Assembly: GCA_036267875.1 (NCBI GenBank)
Contig: DATAVE010000064.1
Span: forward strand, 1-64,000
Direction: 5' to 3'
Source of the DNA: DASZTV01 sp036267875
Lineage (GTDB): Bacteria; Actinomycetota; Actinomycetes; JAFAQI01
Length of the DNA: 64,000 nucleotides
The notes below the pieces were generated by a model. That model was not told the origin of the DNA. It did no database searches and was given only the letters and a program-made list of their open reading frames with translations. Each line of letters begins with the position of its first letter. Position 1 is the first letter of the stretch. Shown here in pieces: positions 33,118-41,140 of the stretch. Both the position numbers and the translations under genes were made by a program.

Positions 33118-34535
33118 GCGGGATCGTCGAGCCGGTCGGCGACATTCCGGCGGCCGAGGAGCTCGGCCGGGTCCACCTGATGGGCATCGGCGGCGCCGGG
33201 ATGAGCGGCATCGCCCGGATCCTGCTCGCAAGAGGGCTGGCGGTGAGCGGCTGCGACGCCAAGGAGTCAGCCGCGCTCGCCGCGTTGCGCCCGCTCGGGG
33301 TCGAGGTGTCGGTCGGCCACGACCCGGCCCACTGCGAAACCGCTGACACCGTCGTCGTATCGAGCGCGATTCGGCCAGCCAACCCGGAGCTGGTCCACGC
33401 GCGTGAGCTGGGCCGGCTGGTGCTCCCGCGGGCGGCGGCGCTGGCATCGGTCATGGCGGACCGGATCGGGCTGGCGATCGCCGGCACCCACGGCAAGACG
33501 ACGACCACCTCGATGCTCACGGTCGCGATGCACGCCTGCGGCCGCGACCCGAGCTATGCCATCGGCGGGGACCTCAACGAACCAGGCTCGAACGCGCACC
33601 ACGGCACAGGCGAGTTCTTCGTCGCGGAGGCCGATGAGAGCGATCGGTCCTTCCTGCTGCTCTCGCCCCAGGGCGCGGTCATCACGAATGTCGAGCCGGA
33701 TCACCTGGACAACTACGGCGACTCTGACGCCGTCCACGCCGCCTTCGAGGCGTTCATCGACCGGATCGACGTGGGCGGCCCGCTGCTGCTCGGGGCGGAC
33801 GATCCCGGCTCGCTCGCCCTCGTCGAACCGGCTCGTGCCCGTGGCCTCGAGGTGCGAACCTTCGGACAGTCACCGGACGCCGACGTCCGGGTCGACGACC
33901 TGGAAGTCAACCCCGCCGGCTCGCGCTTCGAGCTAGTGGTCGGCGGCCGCCGGCTCGGTCCGGTGGAGCTGACCGTGCCGGGTGCTTTCAACGCCGTCAA
34001 CGCCGCCGGAGCCCTCGGCCTCGGTCTCGCTGTCGGCCTGCCGTACGCCGACATGGTCCGGGGGCTCGCGGCCTTTTCCGGGGCCCGCCGACGGTTCGAG
34101 CTCAAGGGCATCGCCGGGGGAGTGCGGGTCTTCGACGACTACGCCCATCACCCCACCGAGGTCGCCCGAGGCGCTCTCGTCGCGGCCCGCGGCGCGGCCC
34201 GCGACGGCCGGGTGATCGCGGTGTTCCAGCCGCACCTCTACAGCCGCACTCAACGCTTCGCCACCGACTTCGGGGAGGCACTGGGGGCAGCCGACGTGGT
34301 TGTCGTCATGGAGGTCTACGCCGCTCGTGAAGACCCGCTGCCAGGGGTTACCGGAAGGCTGATCGCCGACGCGATTGCGTTGCCGGCAGGTCGGGTCCAC
34401 TTCGAGCCGTCCTGGTCCAGCGTGCCCAAGCTCGTGGCGAAACTCACAAGGCCTGGCGACGTGGTGATCACCATCGGAGCGGGAGACGTCACGATGATCG
34501 GCCCCGCCGTCCTGGACGAGCTCGCCAGCCGCTGA
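33114..34535 (+). CDS. murC: UDP-MurNAc:L-alanine ligase MurC
   Basis: A 473-residue Mur ligase that adds the first amino acid. UDP-binding HLMGIGGAGMSGIARILL near the N-terminus, ATP loop IAGTHGKTTTTSML (about residues 122-135), VEADESDRSF, and DDYAHHPTEV of MurC. TTG at 33114 overlaps the murG stop and has GGAGG 5 nt upstream; the open frame further upstream is antisense-free but overlaps murG. In most actinobacteria ftsQ comes next; here it does not. Confidence 0.95.
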   Translation: MSGIVEPVGDIPAAEELGRVHLMGIGGAGMSGIARILLARGLAVSGCDAKESAALAALRPLGVEVSVGHDPAHCETADTVVVSSAIRPANPELVHARELGRLVLPRAAALASVMADRIGLAIAGTHGKTTTTSMLTVAMHACGRDPSYAIGGDLNEPGSNAHHGTGEFFVAEADESDRSFLLLSPQGAVITNVEPDHLDNYGDSDAVHAAFEAFIDRIDVGGPLLLGADDPGSLALVEPARARGLEVRTFGQSPDADVRVDDLEVNPAGSRFELVVGGRRLGPVELTVPGAFNAVNAAGALGLGLAVGLPYADMVRGLAAFSGARRRFELKGIAGGVRVFDDYAHHPTEVARGALVAARGAARDGRVIAVFQPHLYSRTQRFATDFGEALGAADVVVVMEVYAAREDPLPGVTGRLIADAIALPAGRVHFEPSWSSVPKLVAKLTRPGDVVITIGAGDVTMIGPAVLDELASR

Positions 34536-34852
34536 GCGCGGATTTCCTTGACCTTAGGTCGAGATAAAGACTGCCGCCCTGGCGAACTTATGCACGAGTA
34601 CGCTGCAATGATGCTTCTTGGCCTTGACCACAGATCGGGCTCACCCGTATTGTCCCCGGGCTTCGAGCGGGGATTCCCCAGCCCTCCACTTGAGGTTGAG
34701 AGTTTTTCCCCGACTCTCGAGGACACTCGAGCCAGTCATCGGAGCTCGGTGACCGCAGTGTCGGCGACACCTTCCCCGGGTCGCCGGCGTGCGGTCACCG
34801 CCGTGGACAGCGATCCCGCTCCGCCGTCTCAAATCGTGGAGGCATGAAGCTC
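34536..34852 (+). promoter_or_regulatory. murC-ftsZ intergenic region: ftsZ promoter and structured leader; no ftsQ
   Basis: About 317 bp with no credible gene. Candidate promoter TTGACC (34624-34629), 18 nt, TATTGT (34648-34653). The CTTGAGGTTGAGAG stretch (about 34688-34701) resembles the conserved sequence upstream of actinobacterial ftsZ. A perfect 10-bp inverted repeat, CGGTGACCGC (34747-34756) and GCGGTCACCG (34791-34800), encloses a small TGTCG/CGACA hairpin. GGAGG at 34838-34842 is the ftsZ ribosome site. A 99-codon open frame here has no family resemblance. Confidence 0.65.
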
Positions 34853-36109
34853 GTGGCAGCACCCCAGAACTACCTCGCCGTGATCAAGGTCGTCGGCATC
34901 GGCGGTGGTGGCGTCAACGCCGTCAACCGCATGATCGAAGTCGGCCTCAAGGGCGTCGAGTTCATCGCCGTCAACACTGACGCGCAGGCCCTCCTGATGA
35001 GCGACGCCGACGTGAAGCTGGACGTCGGCCGTGACCTCACCCGTGGCCTCGGCGCAGGTGCCGACCCGGCCGTCGGGCGACAGGCCGCGGAGGACAACAT
35101 CGAGGAGATCGAGGAGGTCCTCAAGGGGGCCGACATGGTCTTCGTGACAGCCGGCGAGGGCGGCGGCACCGGGACCGGTGGGGCTCCGGTCGTGGCGCGG
35201 CTGGCTCGGGAGCAGGGCGCTCTCACCATCGGCGTGGTCACCCGGCCGTTCTCCTTCGAGGGCAAGCGCCGCTCGTCCCAGGCCGAGGAGGGGATTGCCG
35301 CACTCCGCGAGGAGGTGGACACCCTCATCGTGATCCCGAACGACCGCTTGCTGTCGATCAGCGACAAGCGGGTCAGCGTCCTGGAGGCGTTCCACTCGGC
35401 CGACCAGGTGCTGCTATCGGGCGTCCAGGGCATCACCGACCTGATCACGACCCCGGGTCTGATCAACCTCGACTTCGCCGACGTGAAGTCGGTCATGACC
35501 GGGGCGGGCACCGCCCTGATGGGCATCGGTTCCGCCCGCGGCGACGACCGCGCGCTGGTGGCGGCAGAGTTTGCCATCGCGAGTCCGTTACTCGAGGCCT
35601 CGATCGAGGGCGCCCACGGCGTCCTCATGAACATTTCCGGCGGTAGTGACCTCGGCCTGTTCGAGATCCACGAGGCGGCGCAGCTCGTCGCTGAGGCGGC
35701 TCACCCAGAGGCCAACATCATCTTCGGTGCGGTCATCGATGACGCCCTCGGCGACGAGGTGCGGGTCACCGTCATCGCGGCCGGCTTCGATGGCGGCATG
35801 CCGCGAGCCCGGCTCTTCGAGCCGCGGCGTACCGAGACTCGGGCGCCAGTCGAACGCGAGCGACCGGCGCCAGTGGTCCAGTTCGACGACGATGTCGACG
35901 AGGAGGACGACGGTCTGCTGCTTGCCGAGCTGACCGAAGAGCCGCCGCCCCCGCCGGTGCGTAGTCCGCGCCGGGCGCCTGCGCCGGAGCCGGCTCCCGA
36001 GCCGACCCGCGAGCGCGAACCGGCCCGCGCGTCGCGGCCGACCCCGCCCCGTCGCACGATCGTGTTCGACGACTCCGACGATCTCGACGTTCCCGACTTC
36101 CTGAAGTAG
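34853..36109 (+). CDS. ftsZ: Cell division GTPase FtsZ
   Basis: A 418-residue tubulin homologue that forms the Z ring. GTP-binding VVGIGGGGVNAVNRM, signature loop GEGGGTGTGGAP, T7 loop NLDFADVKSVM, and an acidic/Pro-rich linker (about residues 320-400) ending in DVPDFLK, the conserved C-terminal peptide for partners such as SepF. An ATG at 34844 is in frame, but GGAGG would then be 1 nt away. GTG at 34853 gives a 10-nt spacing and the usual start M-A-A-P-Q-N-Y. It is the first gene after the murC gap and has its own leader and probable promoter. Confidence 0.96.
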   Translation: MAAPQNYLAVIKVVGIGGGGVNAVNRMIEVGLKGVEFIAVNTDAQALLMSDADVKLDVGRDLTRGLGAGADPAVGRQAAEDNIEEIEEVLKGADMVFVTAGEGGGTGTGGAPVVARLAREQGALTIGVVTRPFSFEGKRRSSQAEEGIAALREEVDTLIVIPNDRLLSISDKRVSVLEAFHSADQVLLSGVQGITDLITTPGLINLDFADVKSVMTGAGTALMGIGSARGDDRALVAAEFAIASPLLEASIEGAHGVLMNISGGSDLGLFEIHEAAQLVAEAAHPEANIIFGAVIDDALGDEVRVTVIAAGFDGGMPRARLFEPRRTETRAPVERERPAPVVQFDDDVDEEDDGLLLAELTEEPPPPPVRSPRRAPAPEPAPEPTREREPARASRPTPPRRTIVFDDSDDLDVPDFLK

Positions 36110-36119
36110 CGGCCGGCCG

Positions 36120-36890
36120 GTGACCGGCATCGAGCTGATCGACGCGGAGCTTCCGGCTGGAGTCGTCGGTGGATTCACCACCCGCGGCGGAGGTGTCAGT
36201 CCGCCGCCGTGGGCCGAGTTGAACCTGGCGTTGCACGTGACGGACCGGCGTTCTCGGGTTCTCACGAATCGCGATCGGCTCGGCTGTGAGATCGGGATCG
36301 GTCGGGTGGGCTTCCCGCAGCAGGTGCACGGCGCCCGGGTCCTCGTCGTGGACCGGAAGGCGGCAGGACGCCGTCAACTCACGCGGCGAGCAGGCGCGGC
36401 CGGTGTCGATGCGCTCGTGACGGCAGCGCATGAGGCGCCAATCGGGGTACTGGTGGCCGACTGCATGCCCGTGCTGATCGCCGACCCGGTTGCGGGGGTC
36501 GTGGCGGCGGCACACGCTGGGCGCAAAGGTCTCGTCGCTGGGGTGTTGCAGGCCACGATCGAGGCGATGACCACGCTCGGCGCCGAGCCGGGGCGGATGG
36601 CCGCGGTGGTCGGTCCGTCAATCTGCGGACGCTGCTACGAGGTGCCGGAGCAGATGCGCGACGAGGTATCGGCCCAACTCCCCGCGAGCTTCGCGCAGAC
36701 TCGAGCAGGCACAGCCGCGCTCGACCTGCCGGCGGGCGCGACCAGCGTGATCAGGGCGGAAGGCGTCAACGACGTCAGGTTCGTTGGGCTGTGTACGGCG
36801 GAAGACGAGCGGTTCTACTCATACCGCCGCGATGGGGTCACCGGCCGCTTTGCCGGCGTGATCATGCTGGAGCCCGATGTCCACCGATAG
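36120..36890 (+). CDS. pgeF: Peptidoglycan editing factor PgeF (laccase-domain, YlmD/YfiH family)
   Basis: A 256-residue DUF152-family protein; homologues in Escherichia coli remove misincorporated L-Ser from UDP-MurNAc peptides, and others have purine nucleoside/polyphenol activity. The zinc-ligand residues are visible: His in QQVHGARV, Cys in VADCMPVLIAD and His in AAHAGRKGLVAGV. The FSYRRD-like YSYRRDG near the C-terminus is typical. GTG start 10 bp after ftsZ; the 3' end overlaps the next gene by 14 nt. Confidence 0.9.
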   Translation: MTGIELIDAELPAGVVGGFTTRGGGVSPPPWAELNLALHVTDRRSRVLTNRDRLGCEIGIGRVGFPQQVHGARVLVVDRKAAGRRQLTRRAGAAGVDALVTAAHEAPIGVLVADCMPVLIADPVAGVVAAAHAGRKGLVAGVLQATIEAMTTLGAEPGRMAAVVGPSICGRCYEVPEQMRDEVSAQLPASFAQTRAGTAALDLPAGATSVIRAEGVNDVRFVGLCTAEDERFYSYRRDGVTGRFAGVIMLEPDVHR

Positions 36891-37584
36891 GGGCGCCGAA
36901 CTGGCGGCCAGTCTCGCCGCGTTGAACGAGCGGGTCGCGCGGGCTTGCGGGGCAGCCGATCGGGATCCGGCCTCGGTCACGCTGATCGCGGTGACAAAGA
37001 CGTTTCCGGCATCGGATATCCGATTGCTGGCCGACCTCGGCGTCACCGACGTGGGGGAGAACCGCGATGACGAGGCCGCCGGCAAACACGCTGAGTGCCG
37101 GGATCTTGGCCTGGCGTGGCACTTCGTCGGGCAGGTCCAGCGGCGAAAGGCGCGATCGGTCGCGGCGTACGCCGATGTCGTCCATTCGATCGACCGGCCC
37201 GAGCTGGCCGTCGCTCTCAGCGCTGCAGTGACCTCCGAAGCGCGGCTGCTTGCCGGATTGGTCCAGATCTGCCTCGACCCAGTCGGCAGTCAGGGTCGAG
37301 CGGGCGTGGCCCCCGAGGCCGTTGTCGAGCTGGCGGAGCAGGTAGTCCGCTCGCCCGGGCTTGCGCTCGCCGGGGTCATGGCAGTCGCTCCGTTGGGCGG
37401 CGATCCAGACATCGCGTTCGCGCGGCTGGCTGAGCTGTCGGCGCAGGTCAGAGCCGCGTTTCCGGCCGCAACGATGATCTCGGCCGGGATGAGCGGGGAT
37501 CTCGAGGCGGCGATCCGACACGGCGCGACACACCTTCGTGTCGGAAGTGCGTTGATGGGCGGTCGAAGCGGCTTGGTCGGTTAG
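36877..37584 (+). CDS. YggS/PLPBP-family pyridoxal phosphate homeostasis protein
   Basis: A 235-residue alanine-racemase-like TIM-barrel protein without the second domain. It binds PLP through the Lys in LIAVTKTFPA (about residue 41). The HFVGQVQRRKA and SAGMSGDLEAAIRHGATHLRVGSALMG blocks are diagnostic. This family buffers PLP and affects amino-acid balance. Its place between ftsZ and sepF is conserved across Gram-positives. ATG lies within the end of pgeF. Confidence 0.93.
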   Translation: MSTDRGAELAASLAALNERVARACGAADRDPASVTLIAVTKTFPASDIRLLADLGVTDVGENRDDEAAGKHAECRDLGLAWHFVGQVQRRKARSVAAYADVVHSIDRPELAVALSAAVTSEARLLAGLVQICLDPVGSQGRAGVAPEAVVELAEQVVRSPGLALAGVMAVAPLGGDPDIAFARLAELSAQVRAAFPAATMISAGMSGDLEAAIRHGATHLRVGSALMGGRSGLVG

Positions 37585-37648
37585 CCTTGACGGGAACGTT
37601 CGCGCGCGATTTGCACGCTCGGGCGACCGATTGACCGGAGGACGTCGA

Positions 37649-38170
37649 ATGGCCGGCGCGATGCGCAAGATGGCCGTCTATCTCGGGCTTGTCGAAGATG
37701 AGGACATCGATGGCGGGTACGACGAGGACGACGTCGACTTCGACGAGCGTCCGCACGTGATCCGTCGTGGTGAAGAGCCGGTGCTGCGGGTGACGCGCCC
37801 GGATGAGGTTGCCGAGCGGCGCCCACGCGCAAGCGAGCGACACAGCGCGAGCGTCAATCGCCCGAGCGCGGACCCGATCGATGCCCTGGAGGCGTACCGC
37901 ATCACTACTGTTCACCCCCGCAACTACAACGAAGCGCGAGTCATCGGCGAGCACTTCCGCGACGGCACCCCGGTGATCATGAACCTCACCGACATGGACG
38001 ACTCGGACGCGAAGCGCCTGGTCGACTTCGCCGCGGGCCTGGTCTTCGGTCGTCACGGCAGCATCGAGCGGGTGACCCAGAAGGTGTTCCTGCTCACCCC
38101 GGCCAACGTCGAGATCACCGCCGAGGACAAGTCCCGGCTCGCGGGGGCTGGCTTCTTCAACCAGAGCTGA
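37649..38170 (+). CDS. sepF: Cell division protein SepF
   Basis: A 173-residue FtsZ-membrane tether. The N-terminal amphipathic segment AMRKMAVYLGLVED inserts in the membrane. An acidic then basic linker follows, and the C-terminal SepF core begins near ITTVHPRNYNEARVIGE, with VIMNLTDMDDSDAKRLVDFAAGLVFG and VFLLTPANVEIT. In actinobacteria lacking FtsA and ZipA it anchors FtsZ through its C-terminal peptide. ATG at 37649 is fixed by GGAGG 7 nt upstream; a TTG at 37631 is less likely. Confidence 0.95.
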   Translation: MAGAMRKMAVYLGLVEDEDIDGGYDEDDVDFDERPHVIRRGEEPVLRVTRPDEVAERRPRASERHSASVNRPSADPIDALEAYRITTVHPRNYNEARVIGEHFRDGTPVIMNLTDMDDSDAKRLVDFAAGLVFGRHGSIERVTQKVFLLTPANVEITAEDKSRLAGAGFFNQS

Positions 38171-38198
38171 CCGGCCCGGGAAGACAAGCGGCGCAACG

Positions 38199-38486
38199 GT
38201 GGCCATCGCAGCATCGATCGGGGTCTACGCCCTGTACGTGCTGATCGCGTTGCTGATCGTCCGGTTTGTCATGGATTGGATCATGGTGCTCTCGCGGAAC
38301 TACCGGCCGACAGGTGCGGTAGCCGCGGCGCTCGAGTTGGCCTACACCGTGACCGATCCGCCGATCAAAGCGCTGCGCCGGGTGATTCCGCCGCTGCCGC
38401 TGGGTCGGGCGAGCCTTGACCTGGCCTTTCTGGTGCTCTGGATCGCAGCGGGGATTCTCATTCGGGTGCTGAGTGCATATGCCTGA
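38199..38486 (+). CDS. yggT: YggT-family membrane protein
   Basis: A 95-residue protein with two membrane helices (about residues 6-28 and 72-92) flanking the conserved YTVTDPPIKALRRVIPP segment of YggT proteins. Position between sepF and divIVA is conserved in actinobacteria. Role uncertain (linked to division and osmotic tolerance in some bacteria). GTG start, 28 bp after sepF. Confidence 0.9.
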   Translation: MAIAASIGVYALYVLIALLIVRFVMDWIMVLSRNYRPTGAVAAALELAYTVTDPPIKALRRVIPPLPLGRASLDLAFLVLWIAAGILIRVLSAYA

Positions 38487-38528
38487 GCTCACGGGTAACC
38501 CGGCCCGGTGCCGGGAAGGTGATCTGCC

Positions 38529-39494
38529 ATGCCGCTGAGTCCCGACGACGTCCAGAACAAGCGGTTCACCGTCGTGCGCTTCAAGTTCGGCTACGACGAG
38601 GAAGAGGTCGACAACTTCCTCGACGAGATCGAGGAAGAGCTGCGTCGGCTGATCAGCGAGAACCGGGCGCTGCATACCGCCGCGACGAGGGTGCCCGGCG
38701 CGCCCGGTCCGACCGCCGTGCTGCCGCCTGCGCTCCCACACGCCGTGCCACCGCCACAGCCGTCGCCGCAGGTAGTGATGCCTCCGCCGCAGCCAGTCCC
38801 GGCACCGCCACCCCCGCCCGCACCGATCGCGATTCCCGAGTTGGCCGGGCTCTCCGGACTCGCAGATACCGACGACACGGCGCTGCGCACGCTGATGCTT
38901 GCCCAGCGCACCGCAGAGGACGCGATCGCCAAGGCCCACGCAGATGCCGAGGAGATCCTCAACGGTGCCCGGGCGAAGGCCACCGCGCTCGAGCAGGAGC
39001 TGCGCGCGGTCCATGCCGGCCGGCTCGCGGCGCTCGAGAAGGAGCGGTCCGGGCTCGTCGAGGAGATCGCCGCGCTCCGCGGGTTCGAGCGGGAGTTTCG
39101 CAACCGGCTCCGTATGTATCTGCAGTCGACGATCGGCGACCTCGATGCTCGGCCGAGCGTCGAACCGGCGCAGGCCCAACCGGTGGCTGCCGCACAGGTC
39201 TCGGCGGAGACCCAGAGCGTCGGCCGGCACTCGGCGCCAATGCCGCAGCGACCGCCGCAGGCACCACCGCCGCAAGCCCGACCGCCGCAGGCCCGACCGC
39301 CGCAGGCCCCAGCGCCGCAGGCGCCGCAGCAACCTGCGGCCCAGCCAGTGGCGCCCGCTCAGCCCCCCGCTCAGCCCTCCGCTCACCCTCCCGCGGCAGT
39401 GCCACCTGTGGCCCCGCCGGCGGCTCCGCCACCACCGCCCCCGAACCCGTTCAGCAGCGCCCCGCCGCCCGCTGGGCCGCCCGCTCAGGCGTGA
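38529..39494 (+). CDS. divIVA: Polar growth/division protein DivIVA (Wag31)
   Basis: A 321-residue protein. The N-terminal DivIVA domain (PLSPDDVQNKRFTVVRFKFGYDEEEVDNFLDEIEEEL, about residues 2-45) binds curved membrane. A Pro/Gln-rich linker (about 55-110) leads to a coiled coil with the AHADAEEILNGAR block (about 120-200) and a long Pro/Ala/Gln tail with PPQA-type repeats (about 235-321). It is longer than Mycobacterium Wag31 because of the disordered parts. It recruits the elongation machinery to the cell pole. A CCCGGC/GCCGGG hairpin sits just before its ribosome site. Confidence 0.93.
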   Translation: MPLSPDDVQNKRFTVVRFKFGYDEEEVDNFLDEIEEELRRLISENRALHTAATRVPGAPGPTAVLPPALPHAVPPPQPSPQVVMPPPQPVPAPPPPPAPIAIPELAGLSGLADTDDTALRTLMLAQRTAEDAIAKAHADAEEILNGARAKATALEQELRAVHAGRLAALEKERSGLVEEIAALRGFEREFRNRLRMYLQSTIGDLDARPSVEPAQAQPVAAAQVSAETQSVGRHSAPMPQRPPQAPPPQARPPQARPPQAPAPQAPQQPAAQPVAPAQPPAQPSAHPPAAVPPVAPPAAPPPPPPNPFSSAPPPAGPPAQA

Positions 39495-39662
39495 CCAGCG
39501 CTACGTGATGTTTGCCGGGCCAGCCGCCGTCTGTCGCCGTGCTGCCACTACGATGTGGCGCGATAGCCGCGAATCACCAGATTCGCCAGGTGTGGTCTGG
39601 TGTTCGCGGCGCGTGCCGTCGCACCACCAATCGCACTTGATGAGGGAAATGGAGTCGACGAC

Positions 39663-40376
39663 GTGATCGTCATCAGCGGGATCCTGCTGCTCATCGCGGT
39701 TGTGTTCCTCGTCATCGGGTTGTTTGGCCCGCTGGCGTGGGTCTACGCCTCGATTGCTGTCAGCGTGTTGTCATTCGTGTTCTTGCTGGTCGGAGTGCGT
39801 CAGCGTCGCGACGTGGTCGCGCCGTCGGGTGCGCCCGCACCTTCCGCGCCTCGAGGCGACTCCCTCGCTTCGGATGAGCCGGCGAGCACCGACGTGACCC
39901 TGGTCCCGGCAGGTGGTCGTCGTCCGGCTGCTGCGGTTGCCGCTGCCGCGGCCACTGCCGCAGTGCTGGAGGAGCGCGAGGCTTCCGAGTCGGCGCCTGC
40001 CCGCGTGGTCGAGCGACCGCGTCCGGCCGCTGTACCCGCGCGTCCTGCCCGTGCGACCAGCCCGGCGGCAAGCCGGCTGCGTAGCGCGTCGACGACCCGT
40101 CCGCGCGCCGTTCTGCCGGCTCGCATCGCCGAGGCTGAGGCCACCGGCGGCTCTGCCAAGAAGACGGCTGCGAAGAAGACGACCGCCAAGAAGGCTGCCC
40201 CGGCCAAGGTCGCCGCGAAGAAGGCTGCTCCGGCGAAGACGGCCGCGCCAGCCAAGGCTGCGGCCCCGGCCAAGAAGACGGCCGCCAAGTCGGCTGCTCC
40301 GGCCAAGAAGGCCGCGCCTGCGGCGGCTAAGAAGACCGCTGCGAAGAAGACAGCCGCCAAGAAGACGGCGCGCTAG
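39663..40376 (+). CDS. Two-TM membrane protein with histone H1-like Lys/Ala tail
   Basis: A 237-residue protein of no recognised family. Two membrane helices form a hairpin at the N-terminus (about residues 2-22 and 26-46), followed by RQRRD, which predicts a cytoplasmic C-terminus. A variable Ala/Pro/Arg-rich middle leads to about 75 residues of AAKKT/AAPAK repeats (about 163-237) like eukaryotic histone H1 and mycobacterial HupB tails. The start is GTG 39663, 8 nt after GGAG; a frame-open GTG at 39600 has no such support. It lies 168 bp after divIVA and ends at a strong terminator. DNA binding at the membrane is an inference from composition. Confidence 0.72.
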   Translation: MIVISGILLLIAVVFLVIGLFGPLAWVYASIAVSVLSFVFLLVGVRQRRDVVAPSGAPAPSAPRGDSLASDEPASTDVTLVPAGGRRPAAAVAAAAATAAVLEEREASESAPARVVERPRPAAVPARPARATSPAASRLRSASTTRPRAVLPARIAEAEATGGSAKKTAAKKTTAKKAAPAKVAAKKAAPAKTAAPAKAAAPAKKTAAKSAAPAKKAAPAAAKKTAAKKTAAKKTAR

Positions 40377-40390
40377 CAGCAGCTACCGAC

Positions 40391-40437
40391 CAACTAGAGA
40401 AGGCCCCCGCCAGATTGGCGGGGGCCTTCTCTAGTTG
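40391..40437. terminator. Bidirectional terminator: 22-bp perfect stem, 3-nt loop
   Basis: Arms at 40391-40412 and 40416-40437 are exact reverse complements (core GGCCCCCGCCA/TGGCGGGGGCC) around GAT. It sits between two convergent genes, and the outer arm ends are CAACTAGAGAA and TTCTCTAGTTG. It should act on both strands and closes the dcw-linked block. Confidence 0.92.
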
Positions 40438-40446
40438 ATGTCTTGG

Positions 40447-40920
40447 TTATTCTTCAGGGTTCGACACCCGGCGGAACGGGTCGCGTGCCGGGGGAGTGGG
40501 CAGCTGCACCCGGTCACCTTCGATGGACAGCCCCGTGAGCCCGAGCACGTGGCACAGGACCGACAGTGTCGTCTCGCCGGCCTCGATGCCCTCCTGCGTC
40601 ACCATGGCGCGGTAGATCAGCGCCCAGTGCTTCGCGGGGGTGTCATAGGTCCAGTCGACCGAGCCGAGGTGGATCGCGGTACCGCGACTGCCATCCGGCC
40701 CGTTGAACGCGCCGCTCCACAGCTGGATGCCTGCCGGGCCAGCCGAGAAGCGGCCACCCTGCGTCACGTCCTCGTGGGCGGCGGCGTCGAGCAGCGCACG
40801 CGCCTGAAGCTCAGGCAGGACCAGCGCCGGGCGTACCTGGCTGGTGAGAGCGGGGACCGCAACGGCCTCAGTTTTGAGACGCAGTCCGTCCGCTGACGTC
40901 TTGAGAAGCGTCAAAGACAC
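40447..40920 (-). CDS. Hypothetical protein, unknown family
   Basis: A 157-residue soluble protein I cannot place. It starts MSLTLLKTSADGLRLKTE and is mixed alpha/beta in appearance. It contains LWSGAFNGPDGSRGTAIHLGSVDWTYDTP and a C-terminal half ending in a charged Pro-rich tail (PTPPARDPFRRV). No signal peptide or membrane segment. GTG at 40920 is chosen because GGAGG lies 6 nt upstream; an ATG at 40965 has no ribosome site. Isolated gene: strong terminator downstream, ileS stop more than 200 bp upstream. Codon use matches its neighbours. Confidence 0.65.
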   Translation of the reverse strand: MSLTLLKTSADGLRLKTEAVAVPALTSQVRPALVLPELQARALLDAAAHEDVTQGGRFSAGPAGIQLWSGAFNGPDGSRGTAIHLGSVDWTYDTPAKHWALIYRAMVTQEGIEAGETTLSVLCHVLGLTGLSIEGDRVQLPTPPARDPFRRVSNPEE

Positions 40921-41140
40921 CTCGCACCTCCGGGATCGTGCGCGTCGCTTTTGGGTATCTAACATGACGCACCTACAGCATCGGGCTAGATACGCGTGAG
41001 AATCACTAGACCGAACGGGTTAATTGTCGCTCAGACTACTGCTCCGAGCGCCAATTTTGGCACAAATACGCCAGTTTGGCCATGGCCCGGTCTGGCCCGC
41101 AATGCCTACCCGGACTACGAGCCTGCGGCGCTGGGCACGA
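40921..41140. other. Intergenic region ileS-40920: twin palindromes and a 17-bp direct repeat
   Basis: About 220 bp with lower GC than the surroundings. GCCAATTTTGGC (41050-41061) and GCCAGTTTGGC (41070-41080) are two palindromes spaced by 20 bp, placed like an operator pair for the minus-strand gene at 40920. GACTACGAGCCTGCGGC occurs at 41113-41129 and again at 41139-41155, a 26-bp period, the second copy spanning the ileS stop. CGAGCC-TGC-GGCTCG (41144-41158) is a small hairpin at the ileS end. Confidence 0.6.

Noticed and set aside
34548..34847. A 99-codon open frame between murC and ftsZ as an ftsQ remnant or small gene.
   Set aside because: No hydrophobic helix, POTRA-like segment or ribosome site; composition looks like non-coding leader and it runs over the ftsZ start.
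38700..40376. CRISPR-like or satellite repeats in the Pro/Gln and Lys/Ala coding tracts.
   Set aside because: Imperfect codon-phased repeats inside genes that encode low-complexity protein, not repeat-spacer DNA.
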